A stretch of 64,000 nt of DNA, taken from NCBI GenBank assembly GCA_903834835.1, contig CAILKO010000025.1, positions 1-64,000 on the forward strand, in the 5' to 3' direction. The stretch is from an uncultured Pseudomonadota bacterium. Lineage in GTDB: Bacteria > Pseudomonadota > Gammaproteobacteria > Burkholderiales > SG8-39. The notes below the pieces were generated by a model. The model was not told the origin of the DNA. It saw nothing but the letters and a program-made list of their open reading frames with translations, and did no database searches. Position numbers and translations under genes: made by a program. Below are positions 44,657-53,066 of this stretch, piece after piece; positions within the stretch are counted from its first letter, which is position 1, and each line of letters begins with the position of its first letter.

Positions 44657-45717
44657 GTGCGCCGCTTTCCATTCAGAAGCAGCATAAGAAACGACGGAAC
44701 CCCGATCAGGGCCGTGAGAACCCCGACTGGCAACTGACTCGGAGCGAGCACCGTGCGCGCCAGGGTATCGGCGAGGGCCAGCAGCGCTCCTCCCGCCAGT
44801 GCACATGCAGGCAGCAGCGCCCGCTGGTCGTTGCCCATCTGGAGACGCAAAGCATGCGGCACCACCAAACCAATGAAGCCGATCGACCCTGCGGTCGTAA
44901 CAGCGATCGCCGTGGCGAGCGATGCGCAAAGATAGATCAGCCTGCGCGTCGCACCGACTGAAACACCCAGAGCGGCCGCGGTCACGTCACCACGCGCCAT
45001 GACGTTGAGCGCCCTCGCCCGGGGATATACCGCTACAAGGATTGCAGCAAGCGCTATCAGCGGAACACCATAGCTGTCCACGCCGTTCAGGTCGCCGACA
45101 AGCCAGAAGATCATCCCGCGCAGTTGCGCATCCGGCGCGAGCGAGAGAACGGCTGTGATGAGTGCGCCCCAGCCGGCAGCGAGAATCACGCCGATCAGAA
45201 GTAGCGTGGGCGCGGCGTCCAGACCCGCCGATCGTTCGCGGTAGAAAAACTCCCGGCGAGCCAGAACGAACACCATCGACATGGCAAGCATTGCGCCGCC
45301 GAAGGCGGCTGCGTTCACAAAAAGCGCCCCGACGCCGATCACCATGGCACCGAGCGCACCCGCCGCCGCCCCACCTGACAGCCCGAGCACGTAGGGATCG
45401 GCCAGAGGGTTGCGCAACAACACCTGCATCAGCGCACCCGCAAGGGCAAGCAACCCGCCGGTCGCGAACGCCGCAAGCGTCCTGGGCAGGCGCAATTCGA
45501 CCACGACGTCCCGAGCCGGTCCGCCGCGACCGGCCAGTGCCAGCAACACCTCCCCGGGCGCATATGCGCTGCTGCCCAGCATCAATGACCCGACCATGAC
45601 CAGCAATGCCACCAAGCCGAGCGCGCACCAGACACCGAGCACATGCGGGCCGATCACGCCGGATACACCATCCCCGGCATGCCGGAGCTCAGTCGAAACG
45701 GATTCCTGCCGAGACAT
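44653..45717 (-). CDS. btuC: Cobalamin ABC transporter permease (FecCD/BtuC family)
   Basis: About 354 residues with nine to ten helices. The LRLPRTLAAFATGGLLALAG segment, QVLLRNPLADPYVLGLSGGA, and GFIGLVVPHALRLQMGNDQR are hallmark FecCD motifs, the last holding the ATPase-contact region. It passes cobalamin across the inner membrane. The ATG at 45717 lies inside the btuB 3' end (29-base overlap), so translation may be coupled. The weak ribosome site leaves a later start possible. Order btuB-btuC-btuD behind a cobalamin riboswitch. Confidence 0.88.
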   Translation of the reverse strand: MSRQESVSTELRHAGDGVSGVIGPHVLGVWCALGLVALLVMVGSLMLGSSAYAPGEVLLALAGRGGPARDVVVELRLPRTLAAFATGGLLALAGALMQVLLRNPLADPYVLGLSGGAAAGALGAMVIGVGALFVNAAAFGGAMLAMSMVFVLARREFFYRERSAGLDAAPTLLLIGVILAAGWGALITAVLSLAPDAQLRGMIFWLVGDLNGVDSYGVPLIALAAILVAVYPRARALNVMARGDVTAAALGVSVGATRRLIYLCASLATAIAVTTAGSIGFIGLVVPHALRLQMGNDQRALLPACALAGGALLALADTLARTVLAPSQLPVGVLTALIGVPSFLMLLLNGKRRT

Positions 45718-47773
45718 AGACAGCCCGCTCGGGCGCCGGAAATGCCGAGAAACTCGTCGCAAAATTCCAGACCCCATAGCTGTAGTACTTGCGATTGAAC
45801 ATGTTCTTGATTTCGAGCGCCAGGTCCACCTTTTCGATCCTGTGCTCAAGCTTCATATCGACCACCATGTAGTCGGGCTGCTTGCGCGCGAACGTGTTTG
45901 CCTGGTCGTTGTCGTAGCGCTGTTCGCCCACGTAACGAAAATTTGTAGTGATGCGGCTCTCAGGAGAAAACCGCCATGATGCGGTCAGATTTGCGATCAT
46001 TTCCGGAACGAGGGGGACGTCCTTGCCCGAGACATCAACACCCGCATAGATACCCGACCGGAACCGGGCCTGCTGCCACGCAATGCCCCCATGAAACTCC
46101 AGTTTGTCCGTGGCGCGCCAATCTCCTTCTACCTCGGCGCCACGCCGCATGGTTGGAGAAAGATTGATATTGCTGAACGTCAGCGGGCTGAAGTAGATCT
46201 CGTTGGCGAGAATCATCTCGTAGACTGCGGCCCTCAGCCGCCACGCACCGCGCTCCCAGTCCAATCCTGCCTCGAGGGACTTTGCCGTCTGCGGTTCCAG
46301 CAAAGTCGCTGCGCAAGGCGGAAAGAAACACGCGTTATCGTCGAAGTTCGCGAGCCTGAAGCTTCGCCCATATTTTGCATAGCCGGAGAATCCGTTTGCA
46401 ACGGTATGCCGAAGTGCAAGCTCGTGGGCCTGGAGGTTTTTGGATGTTGCACGGTCATCGACCGGAAAAGCCTGCTCTCTCAGCCGCTCTCGGGTTCGCT
46501 GCAAGCGCCCGCCCGCCACGACCCGGGTCATATCACCGACCCAGAGGTTTCCCTGAGCGTAGAGCGCCGCCATGCTCTGCTCACCGATCCGATGCGAGAA
46601 AGGTGCATTAAGCGCCGTCTGGCTAGCCGCACTCCGGCTCGTGTAATTCGATTGCTGCCAGTCAAAACCGACGGTTATGTCATGCCTGCGCTGCCAAGCC
46701 TCGAAGTTGACCTTGGTCCGCGGAGAGATCGATGTCTGCGCGGCTTCGGTATCTACGAAGAACGCGGGTGCAAAGAAAGCCTGCGCGTGCTTCTCCCGGT
46801 GCGATACGTCCGCGGCAGCTTCGCCCCATGCGGTGCTGACGGTGCCTCCGATTACCGCATTCCCCCCGGTCCGGCTGCTCCAGTCGTTTGGATTTGAAGT
46901 CTGCCGGCGATCGGCCTGTAGCTGTACTTCGGTAAGCGCTCCCGGGAGTCTCAGCTTCTGGTCCTCGAACCCTATCCGCGCATAAGCGGTTCGCCCCTCG
47001 CCTCGGGCATCGAGTCCGAGGGTGAGGTTGGTTTGGTCGAAGTTGTTATTTCGCCGAAAGCCGTTCGTACTCTCGTCGGAAAATACAAACGATGCGCCAA
47101 GATTCTCGCCCTGCCGCGCATAGGATGCCCGAAGCTCCCGGGTTCCGAATCCCCCACCGCGCGCGCTCGCCTGACCCCGGCTTTCTCCTCCAAGTGGCGA
47201 GCGCGTGATGATATTCACCGTCCCGGCGGTAGCACCACCGCCGTAGAGAACGGCACCGCTGCCGCGCAGGATCTCGATTCTGTCGATCGAGTCGAGCGGA
47301 ATCGAGCTCAGCTGCGCCGGAATCTGCTCGTTCTCACTGAGGCGCACGCCGTCAATCAGCACCAGCGTGTTCTGATCGCTGGTAATCCCGAAACCTCTTA
47401 GGTCGATCTGCTGATTCGGTGTACCGGCGTTATCCCGTATATGGAGCAGCCCGCGCTGCGCGAGTATCTCCGGAAGGCTTGATGTGGCGCTACGCCTGAT
47501 GTCGTCAGCGGTAATCACCGTCACACCTACGGGTAGGTCGCGCAGCGAATCCGCAAAACGCGTTGCCGTGACGACGACGCCATCCCGCGAGCCGTCCTCC
47601 CGCATCTGGGAACGCGCGGTCCCAACCACACTGCCAGCGCCAACGACGGCGAGCAGTACGGTCACCAGGAATCCGCGCACGCGGCGCCTGTAATGATGCG
47701 ATTCCGAAAAAACTGGCTGAAACGAAGGAATTGACGGACAGCCGGCGGAAGAGCCGGCAATGGCGCTGGTCAT
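45689..47773 (-). CDS. btuB: TonB-dependent vitamin B12 outer membrane receptor
   Basis: 694 residues. The signal region contains FLVTVLLAVVGAGSVVGTA. A TonB-box-like DGVVVTATRF is followed by the plug domain (VTVITADDIRRSATSSLPEI, LRGFGITSDQNTLVLIDGVR, IEILRGSGAVLYGGGATAGT). The rest is a 22-strand barrel ending in YVSAGIRFD with the terminal aromatic. The length, and a riboswitch directly upstream, identify it as BtuB rather than a siderophore receptor. The ATG at 47773 has GAGGAG upstream; the long lead in frame is the riboswitch itself. Outer membrane. Confidence 0.92.
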   Translation of the reverse strand: MTSAIAGSSAGCPSIPSFQPVFSESHHYRRRVRGFLVTVLLAVVGAGSVVGTARSQMREDGSRDGVVVTATRFADSLRDLPVGVTVITADDIRRSATSSLPEILAQRGLLHIRDNAGTPNQQIDLRGFGITSDQNTLVLIDGVRLSENEQIPAQLSSIPLDSIDRIEILRGSGAVLYGGGATAGTVNIITRSPLGGESRGQASARGGGFGTRELRASYARQGENLGASFVFSDESTNGFRRNNNFDQTNLTLGLDARGEGRTAYARIGFEDQKLRLPGALTEVQLQADRRQTSNPNDWSSRTGGNAVIGGTVSTAWGEAAADVSHREKHAQAFFAPAFFVDTEAAQTSISPRTKVNFEAWQRRHDITVGFDWQQSNYTSRSAASQTALNAPFSHRIGEQSMAALYAQGNLWVGDMTRVVAGGRLQRTRERLREQAFPVDDRATSKNLQAHELALRHTVANGFSGYAKYGRSFRLANFDDNACFFPPCAATLLEPQTAKSLEAGLDWERGAWRLRAAVYEMILANEIYFSPLTFSNINLSPTMRRGAEVEGDWRATDKLEFHGGIAWQQARFRSGIYAGVDVSGKDVPLVPEMIANLTASWRFSPESRITTNFRYVGEQRYDNDQANTFARKQPDYMVVDMKLEHRIEKVDLALEIKNMFNRKYYSYGVWNFATSFSAFPAPERAVYVSAGIRFD

Positions 47774-47825
47774 GCATTCTCCTCGGCATCGACCCCGATG
47801 CCTACAAAGGGTTGTATTGAGCTGA

Positions 47826-48042
47826 CAAGGCCGGTCTACGGGCTTGCAGACTGGCCGATCACCGAACACCGGATCTCCGCCGGATGGCCCGCCTTCCCAC
47901 GCGTCATGCGCAGTGGCTGTATGGGTCACCCTTGCCTGCTTACCGTTGCGGGGGCAGCACAGGCATCGCGCGCATCCCGGAGGAACGCACTCACCTGTTT
48001 CCCGTTTCACCCGCACCCGAGAACCCGGACGCGGACACCTTG
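47826..48042 (-). promoter_or_regulatory. Cobalamin (AdoCbl-type) riboswitch
   Basis: Read on the minus strand, the leader contains the conserved pieces in order: GGGTGAAACGGGAAACAGGTG, GCCCCCGCAACGGTAAGC, ACAGCCACTG, and the B12 box AAGCCCGTAGACCGGCC at 47845-47829. It ends about 50 bases before the btuB start, so it would control btuB-btuC-btuD by hiding the ribosome site or by termination when B12 is plentiful. The limits are approximate. Very strong pattern match to the RFAM-type cobalamin element. Confidence 0.95.
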
Positions 48043-48053
48043 CAACAGCCGAT

Positions 48054-48083
48054 ATGATACGCCGGTGCCCGATATTCCGTCAC
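48054..48083 (-). promoter_or_regulatory. Candidate promoter for the riboswitch-btuB transcript
   Basis: On the minus strand, GTGACG (48083-48078) and TATCAT (48059-48054) are separated by 18 bases and would start RNA about 10 bases before the riboswitch. The -35 matches consensus at 4 of 6. It overlaps the first codons of divergent btuF. No experimental support. Confidence 0.35.
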
Positions 48084-49003
48084 GAGCCTCACGTGCCGCG
48101 CCCACGTCCATCCTGCGCACCCTCGCCGTTTGCGTGATAGCGGCAGGTTTCGCTCTTACCGGGTCTGCGGGCGCATCGGTGAGCGCAATAGATGATTACG
48201 GGAGGTCAATCCAGCTTGCTCAGCCTGCACGCAGGGTCATCAGTCTCGCTCCCCACCTCACCGAACTTATCTACGCGGCGGGTGCGGGAAAGGTGCTGGT
48301 GGGCGCACTGGATTACAGCGACTATCCGCCCGAAGCGCGGAAGCTTCCGCGCGTAGGCAACGAATCCGCCATCGATATCGAGGCGGTCCTCGCGCTCAAA
48401 CCCGATCTGATCGTCGCCTGGCCGAACACCGGGAGCCGGCGGGCAATCGACCGCCTCGCTAGCCTCGGCATTCCTGTCTACCGCTCGGAGCCGCGCGAAC
48501 TGGAAGACATCGCAACCACACTGGAACGACTTGGCCGGCTCGCGGGCTCCGAGTCAACATCGGTAGGCGCGGCGAAGCGCTTCCGGGAGGAGCGAAGCCG
48601 CCTCGAACGGAGCTACTCGGGACGCGCTACCGTTCGCGTGTTCTACGAGGTGTGGGACCGGCCGCTCCAGACCATCAACGGGGCGCATGTCATCAGCAAG
48701 GTCATCCATCTGTGCGGCGGGCGCAACGTCTTCGATGACCAGGCGATGCTGGCACCGGAGATCAGCACCGAAGCGGTCATCGCCGCCAATCCGGAGATGA
48801 TTGTTGCGAGCGGAGTCGACTCCGGACGGCCGCACTCCCTGGACCAGTGGCGAGCCTTTCGCGCCATCTCGGCTACAGCACAGGGGAATCTCTACTCCAT
48901 CCCCGCCGATCTCATCCAGCGGCAGACACCGCGCCTGCTTGCTGGCGCAGCGCGCCTCTGCGAGATCATCGACGAAGTGAGACGCAAGCAGCGCGCACGA
49001 TGA
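48065..49003 (+). CDS. btuF: Periplasmic cobalamin-binding protein
   Basis: 312 residues. A signal peptide is visible (RTLAVCVIAAGFALTGSAGA). The mature part has the BtuF/FecB layout: VISLAPHLTELIYAAGAGKV, VGNESAIDIEAVLALKPDLI and FYEVWDRPLQTINGAHVISK, where the last block is shared with known BtuF. It delivers B12 from BtuB to BtuCD. The start is taken as GTG at 48065, the only in-frame start that leaves a complete signal peptide; no ribosome site is evident. It is divergent from the riboswitch-controlled btuBCD, and thus not itself under that riboswitch. ATGA junction with the next frame at 49000. Confidence 0.85.
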   Translation: MPDIPSRASRAAPTSILRTLAVCVIAAGFALTGSAGASVSAIDDYGRSIQLAQPARRVISLAPHLTELIYAAGAGKVLVGALDYSDYPPEARKLPRVGNESAIDIEAVLALKPDLIVAWPNTGSRRAIDRLASLGIPVYRSEPRELEDIATTLERLGRLAGSESTSVGAAKRFREERSRLERSYSGRATVRVFYEVWDRPLQTINGAHVISKVIHLCGGRNVFDDQAMLAPEISTEAVIAANPEMIVASGVDSGRPHSLDQWRAFRAISATAQGNLYSIPADLIQRQTPRLLAGAARLCEIIDEVRRKQRAR

Positions 49004-49044
49004 ATCGGCCGGCATGTCCTGGCACGAATTCCATCAAGTACCAC

Positions 49045-49293
49045 ATGCAGATGCAGGTGCTAACGCTTGACGCAACGCAGGATTTGCAAGATAGTTCTCG
49101 GGTGCATACCGAGTTTGACTCCCTGGAGAAGAAGGTCGCCCAGTTCATCGCGCTCTGCGAACGGCTGCGCGATGAGAATTCCGATTTGCGCCGGCAGCTT
49201 ACTGCCGCCCAACACGACAGCAAACAGCTGACAGAAAAGGTCGAGGGCGCCCGGCAACGTATTGAGCTGCTGCTGTCGCGTCTGCCGGATTGA
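49045..49293 (+). CDS. ZapB-like cell division coiled-coil protein
   Basis: About 82 residues, nearly all coiled coil (EFDSLEKKVAQFIALCERLR, then DENSDLRRQLTAAQ and EKVEGARQRIELLLSRL). The pattern of LxxKVxxFIxLCxRLRxENxxLR and ARxRIExLLxRL matches the small proteins found immediately before zapA in betaproteobacteria and gammaproteobacteria. It probably aids Z-ring assembly with ZapA. ATG at 49000 (ATGA overlap with btuF), ATG 49045 and GTG 49102 are all possible; 49102 would begin exactly at the coiled coil. Confidence 0.75.
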   Translation: MQMQVLTLDATQDLQDSSRVHTEFDSLEKKVAQFIALCERLRDENSDLRRQLTAAQHDSKQLTEKVEGARQRIELLLSRLPD

Positions 49294-49327
49294 ATCCACT
49301 GCCCGGGTACGCTCGCATTCCGACAAG

Positions 49328-49639
49328 ATGACTGAATCCGCCAAGACACTCGATGTCACCATCCTCGGCAGAAGCTACCGCATTGCGTGCGAGGAATCCG
49401 AACGCGAGTCACTCCTCCGTGCCGTGTCGTACCTTGATGGCAAGATGAACGACATCCGCCATTCTGGAAAGATCGCCGGCACTGAGCGGATCGCAGTAAT
49501 GGCAGCGCTCAACATGGCCCATGAGCTCCTCTCCACGAAGCTTGGAGGTGGATTTGATCTGGGGCAGGCTAAGCGTAGAATCGATTCAATTGAAGCGCAG
49601 TTGGACGAGGCGCTGGCAAAGCAGGAACGGCTGTTCTGA
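49328..49639 (+). CDS. zapA: Cell division protein ZapA
   Basis: 103 residues. KTLDVTILGRSYRIACEESE is the N-terminal ZapA strand-turn-strand. LLRAVSYLDGKMNDIRHSGK and TERIAVMAALNMAHELLSTK are the conserved helices leading to a C-terminal coiled coil. ZapA cross-links FtsZ filaments at the division site. The ATG at 49328 gives the usual length. It sits between the ZapB-like gene and 6S RNA, a very widespread arrangement. Confidence 0.93.
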   Translation: MTESAKTLDVTILGRSYRIACEESERESLLRAVSYLDGKMNDIRHSGKIAGTERIAVMAALNMAHELLSTKLGGGFDLGQAKRRIDSIEAQLDEALAKQERLF

Positions 49640-49679
49640 TTCCTGCGAGACCGTGAAGATGCGGCCGGTTCACCCCTAC

Positions 49680-49857
49680 GTCCCCTGCTGTGTGCGACAG
49701 GGCTCATATTTTCCGAACCGATAGGTTCCCTAGGTTGTCCGCTCAGTTGTCACTGTTGTGATCGTCCCTCCGTCGGACGAACCTGATGTGACCGGCAGGC
49801 GACCCCCCTGATGAACGCCAGGGTTCGGGAACAGGGCTCACCGGCATGGCGGGGGAC
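49680..49857 (+). ncRNA. ssrS: 6S RNA
   Basis: About 178 bases, directly after zapA as usual. The ends pair (GTCCCCTGC at 49680 with GCGGGGGAC at 49849-49857). Internal landmarks typical of betaproteobacterial 6S RNA are present: CATATTTTCCGAACCGATAG, TGTGATCGTCCC, GAACCTGATGTGACCGGCAG, and GGGTTCGGGAACAGGGCTC before CGGCATG. 6S RNA mimics an open promoter and traps sigma-70 polymerase in stationary phase. Exact ends are approximate. Confidence 0.88.
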
Positions 49858-49886
49858 TCCTCACTTCCGCGCAGTTCAGGCCCGGA

Positions 49887-50831
49887 TCATCGCAGGTTGT
49901 GCGTGGCCAGCTGGTCGACGATATCGGACCAGGTCAGGTCGAGACCTGCATCGAGGTTCGTTCGCGGACGCCACCCCGTTTCGGCAGATACTTTCGAAAT
50001 GTCGAGCACGTTGGCAGGGACGTCGAAACGCCTCCCGGGAAGTTGGTCGACCTCCAGCGCGGCACCATTCCGGTTTGCCAGCAATTGCAGCCGGTTTATC
50101 ACCTCCAGGCTGCTAAGCCCGGTGCCGGAGCCGATGTTGTAGGCCTCGCCGCAGCGCCCGCCGACCAGCACGGCGGCGATCCCTGCGGCCAGATCATCAA
50201 TGAAGACGTAATCCCGGACAGTGTTGCCATACACAGGCAGCCGCTCCCTGCGCAGCGCGCAGCCGATCGCGGTCGCGATCAGACCTTGACCACGAAACGG
50301 TCTTTGGCCGGGGCCGTATGCATTTGCGGGCCTCGCCACAATGACAGGAAGGTCATGTGTCCGATGAAACATGAACGCATATTTCTCGATCGTCAGCTTG
50401 GTAATGCCATAGGGGGAAATCGGAGCCGTCCCCGCATCCTCGCGGATCGGCATGCTTTGCGCGGGCCCATAAACGGTGCCCCCCGACGATACAAAAACGA
50501 TCCGCCGGATGCGCCGGATGCCGATGACGCGCCGGAACAGCGCCACCGCTGGCGCAACGTTCTGGTTCAAGTCCGACAGAGGATCCTCGAAACTGGACTG
50601 AGGCTGTGACGCATAGGCCAGGTCGACGATCTCGTCGCAGCGCTCGATCACTCCTGATATGGTCGATTCATCGGCGTAGTTCCCGACCACGTACTCGATA
50701 CCCTCGGCGGGGCCTGCGGGCGCTTTGCAGTCGAGTACGATTACTCTGCGGTCAAGCTCAAGCAGCCTACGCGCTAGGCGACCGCCGATCAATCCGGCGC
50801 CTCCGATGAGACAGCAGACGGAGCGGGTCAA
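49887..50831 (-). CDS. NAD-dependent epimerase/dehydratase (GalE-like)
   Basis: 314 residues, extended SDR. LIGGAGLIGGRLARRLLELD has the GxGxxG-type motif. VFVSSGGTVYGPAQSMPIRE and SPYGITKLTIEKY carry Ser/Thr, Tyr and Lys. ARPANAYGPGQRPFRGQGLI and RDYVFIDDLAAGI are late blocks of UDP-sugar 4-epimerases. It probably acts on a UDP-hexose for surface glycan, although it lies apart from the cluster. TTG at 50831 with GGGAG 7 bases upstream is the likely start. The specific sugar is uncertain. Confidence 0.78.
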   Translation of the reverse strand: MTRSVCCLIGGAGLIGGRLARRLLELDRRVIVLDCKAPAGPAEGIEYVVGNYADESTISGVIERCDEIVDLAYASQPQSSFEDPLSDLNQNVAPAVALFRRVIGIRRIRRIVFVSSGGTVYGPAQSMPIREDAGTAPISPYGITKLTIEKYAFMFHRTHDLPVIVARPANAYGPGQRPFRGQGLIATAIGCALRRERLPVYGNTVRDYVFIDDLAAGIAAVLVGGRCGEAYNIGSGTGLSSLEVINRLQLLANRNGAALEVDQLPGRRFDVPANVLDISKVSAETGWRPRTNLDAGLDLTWSDIVDQLATHNLR

Positions 50832-51119
50832 TCATCAGCTCCCTGTGCCGCGGGCAACGCGGGAAAGCCGTGGCGCACGTGCCGCTGCACAAGAACGCAA
50901 ATCCGGGAATGAGCTGGTCAGTCCGTTCATATCACTGATATTTTTGCTTGGGCCACCTGCTACTGACACCCGCGCACGCAACACTGAAGTCGTTCATGCT
51001 AGCACCGGCCCGCGCATCCGGGTTGCTCCGGGATGTAACCTGAATCAGAATTGCCGCCCTCAACATACCCATACTCGCCCATCCTGATCTGGGGAGCGGC
51101 GATGCCGCGGAGAATTCGA

Positions 51120-51593
51120 ATGCACTACTGGTTGATGAAATCCGAACCCGAGGAATGCTCGATCGACATGGTGCTCGCATCTCCCGGAAGGAAAACGCCC
51201 TGGACGGGCGTGCGGAATTACCAGGCGCGCAATTTCATGCGCGATGAAATGCATCCTGGCGACGGTGTCCTTTTCTACCACTCGAGTTGTGCGGAGCCCG
51301 GCATCGCGGGAATCGCGGAAGTCGCGAGCGCGGCATATCCGGACGCGACACAGTTCGACGCGAAGAGTGACTATTTCGACCCCAAGGCAACGTCTGAGTC
51401 CCCACGTTGGTTCCACGTAGATGTCCGAGCCGTGCGAAAAATCCGCCTGATCCCGATCGCCGAACTGCGCAGTCACAAGTCACTGGCTGGCATGGTCGCG
51501 CTTCGCCCGGGAAATCGCTTGTCGATCACTCCGGTCAGTGTCGCGGAGTGGCGATTCATCACCGCCAAACTCGCAACAACTGGCGTGGCCTGA
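51120..51593 (+). CDS. EVE-domain protein
   Basis: 157 residues covering a single EVE domain: [60 protein letters not shown], and [23 protein letters not shown] domains bind modified bases in DNA or RNA (related to PUA and YTH folds). In bacteria the exact role is open. The ATG at 51120 matches the universal (M)HYWLMKSEP start. A 288-bp spacer before it shows nothing recognisable. hemE follows after 38 bp. Confidence 0.9.
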   Translation: MHYWLMKSEPEECSIDMVLASPGRKTPWTGVRNYQARNFMRDEMHPGDGVLFYHSSCAEPGIAGIAEVASAAYPDATQFDAKSDYFDPKATSESPRWFHVDVRAVRKIRLIPIAELRSHKSLAGMVALRPGNRLSITPVSVAEWRFITAKLATTGVA

Positions 51594-51631
51594 ACTCTAC
51601 CGCCCCCAGGGGCCGACTCCCGAAAGCGCGT

Positions 51632-52702
51632 ATGTCCAAACTTGAAAACGACACCCTGCTGCGCGCCCTGTGCCGCGAGACCACCGAGTACACACCCGTC
51701 TGGCTGATGCGTCAGGCAGGGCGTTATCTCCCGGAGTACAAGGCGATCCGCGCCAAGGCCGGAAGCTTTCTCACACTCGCGAAAACCCCGGAGCTTGCCT
51801 GCGAAGTCACCCTCCAGCCGCTGCGCCGCTTCGCGCTCGACGCGGCGATCATCTTCTCCGACATCCTGACGGTGCCCGATGCGATGGGCCTGGGGCTCTA
51901 CTTCGCAGAAGGTGAAGGTCCGCGATTCGAGCGGCCCCTGCGCGACGAAAAGGCAATCCTGTCGCTTCCAGTGCCCGATCCGGAAATCGAGTTGCGCTAC
52001 GTCCTCGATGCATTGCGCACCACTCATGCTGCCCTCGGAGGTCGGGTTCCGCTCATCGGTTTCGCGGGCAGCCCTTATACGCTTGCCTGCTACATGGTAG
52101 AGGGATCGGGGAGCAACGATTTTCGAGCGGCAAAGACTCTGCGTTACACACGACCCGACCTGATGCACCACATCCTCGATGTGACCGCGCGCGCAACCAC
52201 CGCATACTTGAACGCGCAGATCGCGGCGGGTGCGGAAGTCGCGATGCTGTTTGATACCTGGGGCGGCAACCTCGCCTTTGACGACTATCCGGAGTTTTCG
52301 CTCCGCTACGCCGAGCAGGTATTCGCGGGCCTTGATCGGCAGGCGCGCGGACGTACCGTGCCGCGCATTCTTTTCACGCGGCACGGTGCGCCCTGGCTGG
52401 ATCGCATGCCTGGATCCGGCTGCGACGCGGTTGGACTCGACTGGTCATCCGATCCACGTACGGCGCGGACCGGAATCGGTGCGCGAGTGGCATTGCAGGG
52501 GAACCTCGATCCGACATGTCTTTTTGCCGGCCCGGAATCGGTGCGCGTTTCCGTGCGCCACACGCTGGATGCCTTCGGCCCTGCCCCGGGCCATGTGTTC
52601 AATCTTGGCCATGGAATCGCGCCCTCAACCCCGATCGATTCCGTAGAGACGCTTGTCGAGGAAGTGCACACTTACAGTCGCGCCCTTCGGCAGACAGGCT
52701 GA
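51632..52702 (+). CDS. hemE: Uroporphyrinogen decarboxylase
   Basis: 356 residues, normal length. The signature [10 protein letters not shown] is at residues 27-36. [20 protein letters not shown] has the catalytic Asp, and [20 protein letters not shown] and [20 protein letters not shown] are conserved. The enzyme removes four carboxylates from uroporphyrinogen III to give coproporphyrinogen III in haem synthesis. Start ATG at 51632; the longer frame upstream overlaps the EVE gene. Near-certain. Confidence 0.97.
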   Translation: MSKLENDTLLRALCRETTEYTPVWLMRQAGRYLPEYKAIRAKAGSFLTLAKTPELACEVTLQPLRRFALDAAIIFSDILTVPDAMGLGLYFAEGEGPRFERPLRDEKAILSLPVPDPEIELRYVLDALRTTHAALGGRVPLIGFAGSPYTLACYMVEGSGSNDFRAAKTLRYTRPDLMHHILDVTARATTAYLNAQIAAGAEVAMLFDTWGGNLAFDDYPEFSLRYAEQVFAGLDRQARGRTVPRILFTRHGAPWLDRMPGSGCDAVGLDWSSDPRTARTGIGARVALQGNLDPTCLFAGPESVRVSVRHTLDAFGPAPGHVFNLGHGIAPSTPIDSVETLVEEVHTYSRALRQTG

Positions 52703-52760
52703 CGCGGCAGTCCCTGACGGGATCAGGATCGAGGGCAGGCCAAGATGGTCCGCGCTTGAC

Positions 52761-52769
52761 TTATGCACA
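52761..52769 (+). promoter_or_regulatory. DnaA box TTATGCACA
   Basis: Perfect match to the TTATNCACA consensus, 58 bases after the hemE stop. It follows TTGACT, so it could also overlap a promoter. Confidence 0.5.
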
Positions 52770-52923
52770 AATCTCTGTTCGTGAGGTCGGGTCACGAGCG
52801 ACAGGCGCACCTCTCTATAGATCACCGCAACCAATTGATTTATAAATTGTATTTGTGGGCCAATAAATCATCCACTATCAGAACTGCTTTTCCTGTCAAG
52901 CTGCTTACAAGGCAGGGTAAGGT

Positions 52924-52932
52924 TTACCCACA
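52924..52932 (+). promoter_or_regulatory. Near-consensus DnaA box TTACCCACA
   Basis: One mismatch to TTATCCACA. It lies 12 bases before the next box (start to start), in the same orientation. Confidence 0.35.
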
Positions 52933-52935
52933 TAT

Positions 52936-52944
52936 TTATCCACA
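52936..52944 (+). promoter_or_regulatory. DnaA box TTATCCACA
   Basis: Perfect match to the strongest (R1/R4-type) DnaA box. It lies 123 bases before the priA start and one helical turn from the near-match box upstream. Confidence 0.55.
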
Positions 52945-53066
52945 ACCCGGTGAGCGCAAAAGGCGCATTCCCCTTCGTGCAAAGGGACTTGCTTAAGATT
53001 CCCCCAATCGACCGCAATTAGCGATCCCAACCCATTCCGGCTGAAAGACTTTTTGACCTGACCCAA

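Larger units (their letters stand above)
52703..53066. promoter_or_regulatory. 364-bp AT-rich hemE-priA spacer with DnaA boxes
   Basis: No gene is seen. The middle (about 52825-52875) is strongly AT-rich, with TTGATTTATAAATTGTATTT. Two perfect DnaA boxes (TTATNCACA) and one near-match lie on the plus strand; see the separate entries. Either a DnaA-responsive control region or part of a replication origin is conceivable. The window shows only three boxes, fewer than in most known origins. Confidence 0.5.

Noticed and set aside
47774-48016. N-terminal extension of btuB by 81 codons
   Set aside because: This stretch is the cobalamin riboswitch. The good ribosome site and signal peptide fit the ATG at 47773.
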